DNA of 64,000 nucleotides, taken from JAQGMV01 sp035626595 (GTDB taxonomy: Bacteria > Pseudomonadota > Gammaproteobacteria > Burkholderiales > SG8-41). Below the pieces are notes generated by a model that was not told the origin of the DNA, did not search any database, and saw nothing but the letters and a program-made list of their open reading frames with translations. The translations under genes were made by a program, and so were the position numbers. Of the stretch, positions 42,435 through 50,812 are shown one piece after another (position 1 is the stretch's first letter; each line of letters opens with the position of its first letter). Location: positions 96,071 through 160,070 of the forward strand of contig DASPNJ010000109.1 of assembly GCA_035626595.1 (NCBI GenBank). Reading direction: 5' to 3'.

Positions 42435-43646
42435 ATGTTCGACATCCGTTTGTCCGACGAGCAGCGCGAGTTCCGCGACCTCGCGCGCAAGTTCGCGCAG
42501 GAAGAGATCAAGCCGAAGGCGATGGCGCTCGACCGCGAGCCCGACTGGGAGAAGCGCATCCCGTGGGAGCTGCTGAAGCAAGGCTCCCGGCTCGGCTTCC
42601 GCACCTTCGTGCTCTCGGAGGAAAACGGCGGCGCGGGCGTATCCGACCACCTGACCTCGTGCCTCGTCGCGGAGGAGCTCGCCGCGGGCGAGCTCGGCAC
42701 GGCCTACTACTTCATGCTGACGGCCCGCCGCGCGCGCGACTGGTTCGAGCTGCGCATGACGCCGGAGCAGAAGGCGTACTTCCTGCCTAAGTTTCTGGAC
42801 GACGATCTCTTCTTCACGACGGTCGCGATTCACGAGCCGGACACCGACGTCGGCTTCGATTACTTCACCGAGACGCCGGACAACGTGAAGCTCAAGACGC
42901 GCGCGACCCAGCAGCCGGACGGCTCGTGGATCATCAACGGCGCGAAGAATTTTCAGACGGTCGGCTATCTCGCGAAGCTGCTCGTCGTGATGGCGCAGAC
43001 GCCGGACGGCGCGAAGCCGTTCCTGGTCGAGGGCAGCTCACCGGGCCTCGTGCGGCGCCCGCTCTCGAAGCTCGGCCGTCGCGTCGGCGACAACGCCGAG
43101 ATCTTTTTCGACGACGTGCGCGTACCGAAGGGATTCATCCTGCCGCCGGCGCCGAAAGGCCGCACCGACATGGGCACGCATCCCACGATCGCGGCGCTGA
43201 CACTCGGGCTCGGCCGCGCGGCGCTCGAAGAGACGCTCAAGTACACACAGGAGCGCGTCTCCGGGGGCAAGCACATCATCAAGCATCAGGCGGTGGGACT
43301 GACGATCGCGGAGATGGCGATGAATCTCGAAGCGGGCCGGCGGCTCCTGTGGACCGCGGCGTGGGTGAAGGACCACCCCGAAGCGATCGAAAGCGGCGAA
43401 GTGGAAAGCCTGCCGTACGAGCACATGGCGACGGCGTTCATCGGCACGATGGTCCAGCGGCTCACGGAGCAGGCCGTCGAGCTCTTCGGCGGCATGGGCA
43501 TCGTGCAGGGCATGCCGATCGAGAAGTACGTGCGCGATGCGCACGTGCAGAAACACATCTCGTTCCCGTTCCCTTCGCGCTTCAAGGTGACTGAGCAGCT
43601 CGTCGGGTTCAAGCGCAAGATCCCGCCGTTCGTCGGCGTGAACTGA
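42435..43646 (+). CDS. acyl-CoA dehydrogenase-like flavoprotein
   Basis: 403 residues. FDIRLSDEQREFRDLARKFA, the FAD region around INGAKNFQT, and GGMGIVQGMPIEKYVRDAH are family features. The medium-chain enzyme's catalytic glutamate would fall about seven residues after the RDAH; here the text is ISFPFPSRFKVTE with serine at that place, so the base must come from elsewhere or the protein is not a simple dehydrogenase. It is divergent from a TPP enzyme. Substrate unknown. Confidence 0.85.
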   Translation: MFDIRLSDEQREFRDLARKFAQEEIKPKAMALDREPDWEKRIPWELLKQGSRLGFRTFVLSEENGGAGVSDHLTSCLVAEELAAGELGTAYYFMLTARRARDWFELRMTPEQKAYFLPKFLDDDLFFTTVAIHEPDTDVGFDYFTETPDNVKLKTRATQQPDGSWIINGAKNFQTVGYLAKLLVVMAQTPDGAKPFLVEGSSPGLVRRPLSKLGRRVGDNAEIFFDDVRVPKGFILPPAPKGRTDMGTHPTIAALTLGLGRAALEETLKYTQERVSGGKHIIKHQAVGLTIAEMAMNLEAGRRLLWTAAWVKDHPEAIESGEVESLPYEHMATAFIGTMVQRLTEQAVELFGGMGIVQGMPIEKYVRDAHVQKHISFPFPSRFKVTEQLVGFKRKIPPFVGVN

Positions 43647-43651
43647 TCGAC

Positions 43652-43818
43652 GTGCGCCACGCCATTGCTTCGTCGGCCTTCGCGCCTCCTCGCAATGACA
43701 CCATCCGTCATCGCGAGGAGTGCCAATGCACGACGTGGCGATCGCGGAGCGTCCGAAAACCGTGCGCCACGGGATTGCTTCGTCAGCGCATTGGCGCCTC
43801 CTCGCAATGACAGCGCCG
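43652..43818. repeat. family B repeat cluster, copy B7
   Basis: Three arms are present: CGTGCGCCACGCCATTGCTT to CCTCGCAATGAC, then GTCATCGCGAGGAGTGCCAA to GGCGATCGCGGAGCGTCCG, then CGTGCGCCACGGGATTGCTT to CCTCGCAATGACAGCG. The second and third can pair over about 50 bases. It fills the gap between convergent genes. Confidence 0.75.
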
Positions 43819-43822
43819 TGAA

Positions 43823-44689
43823 TTAACCGACTCTGCGCTGCGCCGCCGCTACGATCGCCACCCGCAGCGCCCTGAAGCTCTCGCTCTGATCGACCGTCTT
43901 GCGCGCGAGCAGCGTCACGCGCCGGTGCACGTTCTTGAGAAGATGCATCGCCGCGGGCCGCACCTGCATCTCACGCGCGAGGCCGAGCGGCACCAGGCCG
44001 TCGCCGAAGCCGGCTTTGACCATCTGGATGGCGGCGCTGAAGCTCTCGACGGTGAGGCGTCTGCGCGCGAGCACGTCGGGCTGGTGTGACTGGAGGAGCG
44101 GCTCGATCACGCGCCACGTGATCGAGATCGGCTCGATGGTGATGAGCGGCGCCGCCGACGCGCTCCAGCGGCGCGGCCGGCCGCTGATCAGGACCATCGG
44201 CTCGGCAACCACCGGATAGTGGATCAGATCCTTGTGAGGCGGCACGTCGGTCGCAAGCCCGATCTGGTAGCGGCCGAGGCGGACGTTCTCGATGAGCAGC
44301 ACGCTGCGGTGGACGTGGAGATCGAGCTGTACATCGGGCACCGTCTTCAACGCCTCCGCCAGCACCGCCGGTCCCCACGATGCGGCAATCGAATCGGCCA
44401 TCGCCAGCGAGAAGCTCGTGGCGCTGGGCGACGCGCCCGTGCCGGTGAGCCCGCGCAAGTCCGCGAGCAGCGGTCGCGCGCGATCGAGGAGCGCGTATGC
44501 CTCCGCCGTGAGCACGACCCGCCGGCCGGCGCGCTCGAGGAGCTGGAGCTCGACGGAGCGCTGCAGCGCCTGCAGGCGCTTGGTCACCGCGGACTGCGTC
44601 AGTCTGAGTCGCGTCGCGGCTTCGCTCACCGTGCCGAACTGCGCCAGCGCCGCCAGCGCTTCGATCCCCTCCAATGTATTCCTGAGCAT
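43823..44689 (-). CDS. LysR-family transcriptional regulator
   Basis: 288 residues. The N-terminal helix-turn-helix is typical: FGTVSEAATRLRLTQSAVTK followed by LQALQRSVELQLLERAGRRV. The C-terminal part has the LysR effector-binding layout. It is divergent from the aconitase gene with 73 bases between, which suggests that it controls that gene and itself in response to a small molecule, perhaps a tricarboxylate. A direct repeat lies just before its start codon. No other function can be inferred. Confidence 0.88.
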   Translation of the reverse strand: MLRNTLEGIEALAALAQFGTVSEAATRLRLTQSAVTKRLQALQRSVELQLLERAGRRVVLTAEAYALLDRARPLLADLRGLTGTGASPSATSFSLAMADSIAASWGPAVLAEALKTVPDVQLDLHVHRSVLLIENVRLGRYQIGLATDVPPHKDLIHYPVVAEPMVLISGRPRRWSASAAPLITIEPISITWRVIEPLLQSHQPDVLARRRLTVESFSAAIQMVKAGFGDGLVPLGLAREMQVRPAAMHLLKNVHRRVTLLARKTVDQSESFRALRVAIVAAAQRRVG

Positions 44690-44690
44690 A

Positions 44691-44717
44691 CTCGATTGTA
44701 TTCCGCCTATTCTCGAT
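44691..44717. promoter_or_regulatory. CTCGAT direct repeat between lysR-type and aconitase genes
   Basis: CTCGAT occurs at 44691-44696 and 44712-44717, exactly two helical turns apart. A T-N11-A pattern (T44697, A44709) lies between. This is the usual place for a LysR-type operator, but the symmetry is weak. Confidence 0.35.
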
Positions 44718-44762
44718 GCTCTTACCTACCATTCCGCGGTTAAACGACCGAAAGGGCTGAAT

Positions 44763-47045
44763 ATGGACCGAGTCGCAGCGACGCCGCAGATGGCGCAGGG
44801 CATTTACGAACGCATGGCAAAGCGGCTGGCGGTGGTACGGCGCCGCCGCGCGAAGCCCCTCACCCTTTCGGAGAAATTCCTGCTCGGCCACCTCGCCGAT
44901 CCGGAGACGCAGGGGCTGGAGCCGGGGCGCAGCTACCTCAAGCTTTTCGCCGACCGCGTGGTGCTGCAGGACGTGCTCGGCCAGACCGCTTTCCTTCAGT
45001 TCATGCAGACCGGCCGCGATGAAGTCGCGGTGCCCACCACCGTCCACTGCGATCACCTGATCCGCGCGGAGCGCGGCGCCGCGGCGGACCTCAAGACCTC
45101 GCACGACGAGAACACCGAGATCTACGAGTTTCTCAAGTCCGCTGCCGCGCGCTACGGTGCGGGCTTCTGGGAGCCGGGCGCCGGCATCATTCACCAGGTG
45201 GTGCTGGAACAGTATGCGTTTCCCGGCCAGGTCATTCTCGGCACGGACTCGCACACGCCGAACGGCGGAGGTTTAGGCGCCTGCGCGATCGGCGTCGGCG
45301 GCGCGGACGCCGTCGAAGCGATGGCGGGCATGGCGATTGAGCTTCTCTATCCCAAGCGCATCGCGATCCATCTCACCGGTCAGCTCAACGGCTGGACCGC
45401 GCCCAAGGACGTCGTGCTGTGGGCGCTGAGCCAGCTCACCGTTTCCGGCGGCACCAACGCCGTCATCGAGTACATCGGCGCGGGCGCGCGCACCATCAGC
45501 GCCACCGGCAAGGCGACGATCTGCAACATGGGCGCGGAGATGGGCGCGACGACCTCGCTCTTCCCCGCCGACGATCGCATGGCGACCTACCTCGAAGCGA
45601 CCGACCGCGCCGCGCTCGTGCCGCTCATCAGGAAGTACGCCGATCTGCTCGCCCCCGATGCGGAGGTCGAAGCGAATCCGGAAGCGCATTACGACCAGGT
45701 GCTGCGCCTGGATCTGTCGACGCTGGAGCCGCATGTCTCGGGCCCGCACTCGCCCGATCGCTCGCGTCCGCTCTCGGTGTTCATCCGTGAGGTCCGCGAG
45801 AACCCCGCGGAAATGCCGGAGGCGGTCTCCAGCGTGCTCACCGGAAGCTGCACGAACTCTTCCTACGAAGACGTGTGCCGCGCCACCGACGTCGCCGCGC
45901 AGGCTGCCGCACACGGGCTCAAGTCAGCCGTGCCGCTCCTCGTAACGCCGGGCTCGGAGCGCATTCGTGCGACGATCTCCGGCAACGGCCAGCTCGAAGC
46001 GCTCACGAGCGCCGGCGCGCAGGTGCTCGCGAACGCGTGCGGGCCGTGCATCGGGCAGTGGACGCGCGCCGACGCGACGAACGGCAAGCCCAACTTCATC
46101 GTCACCACCTTCAACCGCAACTTCCGCGCGCGCAACGACGGCCGCGGCGAGACGATGAACCTCATCACCAGCCCGGAGCTCGCGATGGCCTTCGCGTTCG
46201 CAGGGCGCGTGACGTTCAACCCGCTCACCGATTCGCTCACCGGCGCGGACGGCCGCGAATTCAAGCTCAACCCGCCGGCGCCCGCGCCGGAGGTGCCGAA
46301 GCAGGGCTTCGCCAAGCCCGGCGGTTACCACGCACCCGCCGAGAAAGCCTCGGTCGTCGAAGTGAAGGTCGATCCGGCAAGCAAGCGGCTGCAACGTTTG
46401 TCGCCGTGGCCGAAGTGGGATGGCGTGGACATCGTCGATATTCCGGTGCTCGTGAAGGTGGTGGGCAAGACGACGACCGATCACATCTCTCCCGCGGGTC
46501 CATGGCTTTCGCTGCGCGGGCACCTCGACCGTTTCAGCGACAACCTGCTGATGGGCGCGACGAACGCGTGGACCGGCGAGCGCGGAACGACGCGTGACAT
46601 CGGCAACGGCGGCGCTGCTCAGTCGATCGCTGCCGTCGCGCGTGCTTACAAGGCGCGCGGCTTGCGCTGGGCGATCGTGGCCGACTCGAACTACGGCGAA
46701 GGCAGCAGCCGCGAGCACGCGGCGCTCTCTCCGCGCCTCCTGAACGGCGCGGCCGTGATCGCGCGCAGCTTCGCGCGCATCCACGAGTCGAACCTCAAGA
46801 AGCAGGGCCTGCTCGCGCTCACGTTCACGGATCCCGCGGATTATGAGCGGATCCGCGACGGCGACCGCATCAGCCTGCTCGGCCTGAAGGACATGAAGGC
46901 CGGCAAGCCGGTGATCTGTCAGGTCTCGCACGCCGATGGCACGCAGGACGCCCTCGAGCTGCGCCACACCTACAGCGAAGAGCAGCTCGAGTGGTTCCGC
47001 TCGGGCTCGGCGCTCAACTGCATCCCGCGCGAGCGCGCTGCATAG
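44763..47045 (+). CDS. aconitate hydratase, mitochondrial-type
   Basis: 760 residues, the length of mitochondrial-type aconitase and not the roughly 890 of AcnA. The 4Fe-4S cysteines are C363 in TGSCTNSS, C426 and C429 in NACGPCIGQW, matching the positions known for the mammalian enzyme. GTDSHTPNGGGLGACAIGVG and the swivelling-domain SNYGEGSSREHAALSPR are also intact. The enzyme interconverts citrate and isocitrate in the TCA cycle. The divergent LysR gene suggests conditional use, possibly as a second aconitase beside a housekeeping copy elsewhere. Confidence 0.93.
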   Translation: MDRVAATPQMAQGIYERMAKRLAVVRRRRAKPLTLSEKFLLGHLADPETQGLEPGRSYLKLFADRVVLQDVLGQTAFLQFMQTGRDEVAVPTTVHCDHLIRAERGAAADLKTSHDENTEIYEFLKSAAARYGAGFWEPGAGIIHQVVLEQYAFPGQVILGTDSHTPNGGGLGACAIGVGGADAVEAMAGMAIELLYPKRIAIHLTGQLNGWTAPKDVVLWALSQLTVSGGTNAVIEYIGAGARTISATGKATICNMGAEMGATTSLFPADDRMATYLEATDRAALVPLIRKYADLLAPDAEVEANPEAHYDQVLRLDLSTLEPHVSGPHSPDRSRPLSVFIREVRENPAEMPEAVSSVLTGSCTNSSYEDVCRATDVAAQAAAHGLKSAVPLLVTPGSERIRATISGNGQLEALTSAGAQVLANACGPCIGQWTRADATNGKPNFIVTTFNRNFRARNDGRGETMNLITSPELAMAFAFAGRVTFNPLTDSLTGADGREFKLNPPAPAPEVPKQGFAKPGGYHAPAEKASVVEVKVDPASKRLQRLSPWPKWDGVDIVDIPVLVKVVGKTTTDHISPAGPWLSLRGHLDRFSDNLLMGATNAWTGERGTTRDIGNGGAAQSIAAVARAYKARGLRWAIVADSNYGEGSSREHAALSPRLLNGAAVIARSFARIHESNLKKQGLLALTFTDPADYERIRDGDRISLLGLKDMKAGKPVICQVSHADGTQDALELRHTYSEEQLEWFRSGSALNCIPRERAA

Positions 47046-47052
47046 CATCAAT

Positions 47053-47175
47053 CCGCCGTTCGTGCTTCGACCTGCTCAGCCCGAACGGCGCTGTCACCGT
47101 TCGTGGTGAGCGTGTCGAACCACGGACGGCCTTGATTCCGTTCGGGCTTCGATAGGCTCAGCCCGAACGGAGCCT
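47053..47175. repeat. family C repeat cluster, copy C5
   Basis: CCGTTCGTGCTTCGACCTGC with TCAGCCCGAACGG, then CCGTTCGTGGTGAGCGTGTC with GAACCACGG, then CCGTTCGGGCTTCGATAGGC with TCAGCCCGAACGG make three units in alternating orientation. It separates aconitase from the ABC operon. Confidence 0.75.
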
Positions 47176-47260
47176 CCCCCTTCGCCTGCTTCAGTCCGAA
47201 GGGAATCAGGCAGTTATTCGGAGACGCATCACCAGCCCGTCCCGCCTGTAAGGTTAGAGC

Positions 47261-47317
47261 GTCCTCCCCGGTCTTTATCGGACCGGCCCCGCACAAACGA
47301 GGGCCGCCGGGGAGGAC
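47261..47317 (+). promoter_or_regulatory. hairpin sequestering the ribosome binding site of the ABC operon
   Basis: GTCCTCCCCGG at 47261-47271 is an exact reverse complement of CCGGGGAGGAC at 47307-47317, which contains the GGGGAGG ribosome site of the permease gene at 47321. Inside, CGGCCC (47284-47289) pairs with GGGCCG (47301-47306) directly below, so the 3' strand is paired over 17 consecutive bases. A 12-base bulge, TCTTTATCGGAC, remains on the 5' side. Confidence 0.6.
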
Positions 47318-47320
47318 CGT

Positions 47321-48241
47321 ATGCAGCGCTTCATCGCTGTTCGCGCGTTCCAGAGTCTCCTGGCCATCCTGGTCATGAGCCTGATCGTCTTTGGATTGGC
47401 GCGCCTCTCCGGCAACCCCCTCGACGTGATGCTGCCGATCGAGGCGATGCCCGAGGACTACGAGCGGCTGGAAAAGCACTGGGGCCTCGATAAGCCCGTC
47501 ACCACGCAGTACCTCATCTTCATCAAGAAGGCGCTCCAGGGCGATTTCGGCCAATCCCTGAAGTATCAGGGCAAGTCCGCGATGGACCTCGTCACGGAGC
47601 GCCTGCCGGCCACACTGGAGCTCGCCGGTTTCGCCCTTTTGGTCAGCATCATTCTCGCCCTGCCCATCGGTGTGCTGGCGGCGGTGGGGAAAGGCAGCAA
47701 CTGGGACACTGCGGCCAAGATCGTGGCGCTGCTCGGCCAGTCTCTGCCCGCGTTCTGGCTGGGGATCGTGCTGATGTGGATCTTTGCCGTGATGCTGGAC
47801 TGGCTGCCGTCTTCCGGCCGCGGCGGGCTCAAGCACCTCATCCTCCCCGCCATCACGTTGGGCTGGTTTCAGGTCGCCGTCATCATGCGGCTGGTCCGCT
47901 CCTCCATGCTCGAGGTGCTCGACAGCGAGTTCGTGAAGCTCGCGCGCGTCAAGGGGATACCGGAGTGGAAAGTGGTCTGGAAGCATTGCCTGCGCAATGC
48001 CTCGATCGCGCCGCTGACCGTCTTCGCGATCATCGCAGGCTCGCTCCTCACCGGCTCGGTGGTGACCGAAACCGTGTTCACCTGGCCGGGCGTGGGACTG
48101 CTGGTCGTCGATGCCGTGAGGTCGAGGGACTTCCAGGTCGTGCAGGCGGTGGTGATCCTGTTCGCCGGCATCTTCATCCTGTGCAACCTGCTGGTCGACA
48201 TCATGTACGCGTATCTCGATCCGCGCATTCGGTATCAGTGA
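47321..48241 (+). CDS. peptide-type ABC transporter permease, DppB-like
   Basis: 306 residues with about six TM segments. The ATG has GGGGAGG upstream, inside a hairpin. It shows the inner-membrane permease contact loop around EFVKLARVKGIPEWKVVWKH (EAA motif), the WPGVGLLVVDAV region, and the long periplasmic loop after TM1 typical of DppB/OppB. It forms a heterodimer with the next gene product. The family imports di- and oligopeptides, nickel or other small compounds. It begins an operon of five transporter genes. Confidence 0.93.
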   Translation: MQRFIAVRAFQSLLAILVMSLIVFGLARLSGNPLDVMLPIEAMPEDYERLEKHWGLDKPVTTQYLIFIKKALQGDFGQSLKYQGKSAMDLVTERLPATLELAGFALLVSIILALPIGVLAAVGKGSNWDTAAKIVALLGQSLPAFWLGIVLMWIFAVMLDWLPSSGRGGLKHLILPAITLGWFQVAVIMRLVRSSMLEVLDSEFVKLARVKGIPEWKVVWKHCLRNASIAPLTVFAIIAGSLLTGSVVTETVFTWPGVGLLVVDAVRSRDFQVVQAVVILFAGIFILCNLLVDIMYAYLDPRIRYQ

Positions 48242-48263
48242 AGACGTCCAAGGAGGCTGGCTC

Positions 48264-49163
48264 ATGCCGCAATTGACGACGACACGAACGCTGCCCTGGT
48301 ACGCGGTGCCGTGGGCGATCGACGGCTGGCACAAGCTCAGGCGCTATCCGGTGTTTGCGCTGGCGGTCCTCCTGTTCCTCCTGGTGATTCCGGCCGTATT
48401 CGCGCCGTGGGTAGCCCCGCACGACCCGTTCATGGGCTCGCTGTCGCAGCGGCTGACCCCGCCAGTGTGGCAGGAAGGCGGAACCAGCGAGTACCTGCTC
48501 GGCACCGACAAGCTCGGCCGCGACATGCTCTCCCGCATCATCTACGGCGCGCGCGTCTCGCTCACCGTCTCGCTGATCGCCATCTTCGTCGGCGGCATCA
48601 TCGGCACCGTACTGGGGCTGATCTCGGGCTACTTCGGCCGGCGCACGGACGCCGTGATCATGCGGCTCGTCGACATATCGCTCTCGCTGCCGACGATCCT
48701 GCTCGCGCTCGTGCTCGTCGCCGCCGTGGGCCCCAGCTTCGGAACCGTCATCACCGTGCTGATCGTGCTGCTGTGGGCGCGCTACGCGCGGCTCGTGCGC
48801 GGCGAGACCCTCGCCATCAAGGAGCTCGACTTCATCGCGCGCGCGCGGGTGGCCGGGGCCTCGCACATGCGCATCATGTTCCGCTACATCTTTCCCAACG
48901 TGGTGAATTCGCTGATCGTGCTGGCGACGCTGCAGGTCGGCTACGTCATCCTGCTCGAGTCCTCGCTCAGCTTCCTGGGCGCGGGGCTGCCGCGCGCCGA
49001 ACCAGCCTGGGGCGTCATGGTCTCGGACGGCCGGGAGCTGATCGTCACGGCGTGGTGGGTCTCCATGTTTCCGGGGATCGCAATCATGCTGACGGTGCTT
49101 GCGCTGAACCTGCTGGGTGACTGGCTGCGAGATCACCTGGATCCCAAGCTTCGCAACATATAA
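48264..49163 (+). CDS. peptide-type ABC transporter permease, DppC-like
   Basis: 299 residues with AGGAGG upstream. It has a cytoplasmic N-terminal tail before TM1 and about six TM segments. LLGTDKLGRDMLSRIIYGAR is the DppC/OppC signature, and ELDFIARARVAGASHMRIMF is the EAA loop contacting the ATPases. It starts 22 bases after the DppB-like gene. Together they form the translocation channel for the substrate delivered by the binding protein encoded next. Confidence 0.94.
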   Translation: MPQLTTTRTLPWYAVPWAIDGWHKLRRYPVFALAVLLFLLVIPAVFAPWVAPHDPFMGSLSQRLTPPVWQEGGTSEYLLGTDKLGRDMLSRIIYGARVSLTVSLIAIFVGGIIGTVLGLISGYFGRRTDAVIMRLVDISLSLPTILLALVLVAAVGPSFGTVITVLIVLLWARYARLVRGETLAIKELDFIARARVAGASHMRIMFRYIFPNVVNSLIVLATLQVGYVILLESSLSFLGAGLPRAEPAWGVMVSDGRELIVTAWWVSMFPGIAIMLTVLALNLLGDWLRDHLDPKLRNI

Positions 49164-49188
49164 CAAACAACTGTAGGAGGAGTTCGCC

Positions 49189-50802
49189 ATGAAATCGAAA
49201 CTCGTTTCGTTGTTTGTCGCGCTGTTGGCCGTTGCTGTTCTCTTGTTCAGTGCAGGGTTCGTTCCCCGGGGCGCGGAGGCGGCCACCGTCAAGCGCCTGA
49301 TCTTCGCCTCGGCCGGGTTCCACGAGAGCAACCGGTTCTGGACCATCTCGCGTCCTGACCATCTCCAGTTCGAACCGTTCTGGGAGACGCTGCTCGGAAT
49401 CGATCCGAAAACGGGCGATTACATCCCGGCGCTCGCCACCAAGTGGGAAATCAGCCCTGACTTCAAGGCGTGGACCTTCCACCTGCGCAAGGGTGTGCAG
49501 TTCCACCACGGCTACGGCGAGATGACGTCGCAGGACGTGGCGCACGCTCACTCGCTGCTGGTGCGCAAGGATTCGACGGCGACCCTCGCGCCTTTCTGGC
49601 GCACGGTCGAGAAAGTCGAGACCCCTGACAAATACACCGTCGTCTTCCGCTTCAAGGACCCCGCGATGCCGACCAATCGGTACGCGTTCGCGCGCTCCGG
49701 CGATTTGCGCATCACGAGCAAAGCGCAGTGGGACAAGGAGGGCATCGAAGGCCTCGACAAGCGTCCCGTCGGCACCGGGCCCTTCGAGTACGTCGGACGG
49801 CAGACGGGTCTCAACATCGTCTACAAGGTCAATCCGAAGCACTGGTCCGGCAACAAGATCGATTTCGACGAGCTCGAGTTCCGCATCGCGCGCGAAGAGG
49901 CCACGCGCCTTGCTCTGCTGCTCTCCGGCGACGTTCACATCGCCGACCTGCCGCGCGAGCTGCACAAGGACGCGCTCGCCAAGGGCTTGAAGCGCTTCTC
50001 GTCCTCGCTGCCGGTCGACTGGATCTCGATGTACATGGGCGGCCTGTACTTCATCACGGGCGACAAGGATTTCAAGAAGGACGCCCCGTTCGTCAAGAAG
50101 GAGGTGCGCCAGGCCCTGAACCTCGCCATCAATCGCAAAGAGTTGATGAACACGGTGTTCGCCGGCCGCGCGTCTATCGCCCACATTTCCCTCTGGGTGC
50201 CCGAATCGGAGGGCTGGAACCCGAAGTGGGAGTCCCGCTTCAACGAGCTCTACGGCTACAACCCCGAGAAGGCCAAGCAGTTGCTGAAACAAGCGGGCTA
50301 TGGTCCCGGACAGCTCAAGTTCGAGATCTGGGCGTTCACGGAGCCGGGCGAATCGGAAGGACCGGCGATCGCCGATGCGCTCGCGATCTACTTCCGCAAT
50401 GTCGGCGTCAACGCCCAGGTGCAGATGCAGGACTGGTCCAAGATCCGCACGACCTACCGCAAGAAGATCGCTCATAACATCATGTGGCCGAACATCATCG
50501 GCTGGCGGCCGGCCGACCAGGGCGTGCGCAACTTCTACTTCAGCAAAGGCAGCAACCATCATTACGAGGACGACTTCATCGAGAAGACCTTCGGTCAGGT
50601 ACTGAAATCGACGGACGCCAAGGAACGCAGCAGACTGATGCAGGCGGTGGGCGATCACATCCTCGAGCAATACGCGGACATCCCGCTCTTCTGGTTCCGC
50701 AACGAGGTTTTCGCCAATCCGAAGGTCGTCGCGAGCTGGGTCTACCCGGGCCCGGCCGCCGGACGCTCCTCGCATTTCGAGCTCGTGAAGCTCGTCAAGT
50801 AA
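49189..50802 (+). CDS. ABC transporter substrate-binding protein, family 5 (DppA/OppA type)
   Basis: 537 residues with TAGGAGGAG before the ATG. The signal peptide MKSKLVSLFVALLAVAVLLF ends near AEAA. The family 5 features are FHLRKGVQFHHG, VGTGPFEYVG, NLAINRKELMNTVFAG and a C-terminal PLFWFRNEVFANPKV. It captures the substrate in the periplasm and presents it to the permeases. Peptides are the commonest ligands, but nickel, glutathione and sugars also occur in this family, and nothing here decides between them. Confidence 0.93.
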   Translation: MKSKLVSLFVALLAVAVLLFSAGFVPRGAEAATVKRLIFASAGFHESNRFWTISRPDHLQFEPFWETLLGIDPKTGDYIPALATKWEISPDFKAWTFHLRKGVQFHHGYGEMTSQDVAHAHSLLVRKDSTATLAPFWRTVEKVETPDKYTVVFRFKDPAMPTNRYAFARSGDLRITSKAQWDKEGIEGLDKRPVGTGPFEYVGRQTGLNIVYKVNPKHWSGNKIDFDELEFRIAREEATRLALLLSGDVHIADLPRELHKDALAKGLKRFSSSLPVDWISMYMGGLYFITGDKDFKKDAPFVKKEVRQALNLAINRKELMNTVFAGRASIAHISLWVPESEGWNPKWESRFNELYGYNPEKAKQLLKQAGYGPGQLKFEIWAFTEPGESEGPAIADALAIYFRNVGVNAQVQMQDWSKIRTTYRKKIAHNIMWPNIIGWRPADQGVRNFYFSKGSNHHYEDDFIEKTFGQVLKSTDAKERSRLMQAVGDHILEQYADIPLFWFRNEVFANPKVVASWVYPGPAAGRSSHFELVKLVK

Positions 50803-50812
50803 GCGGAACGGC

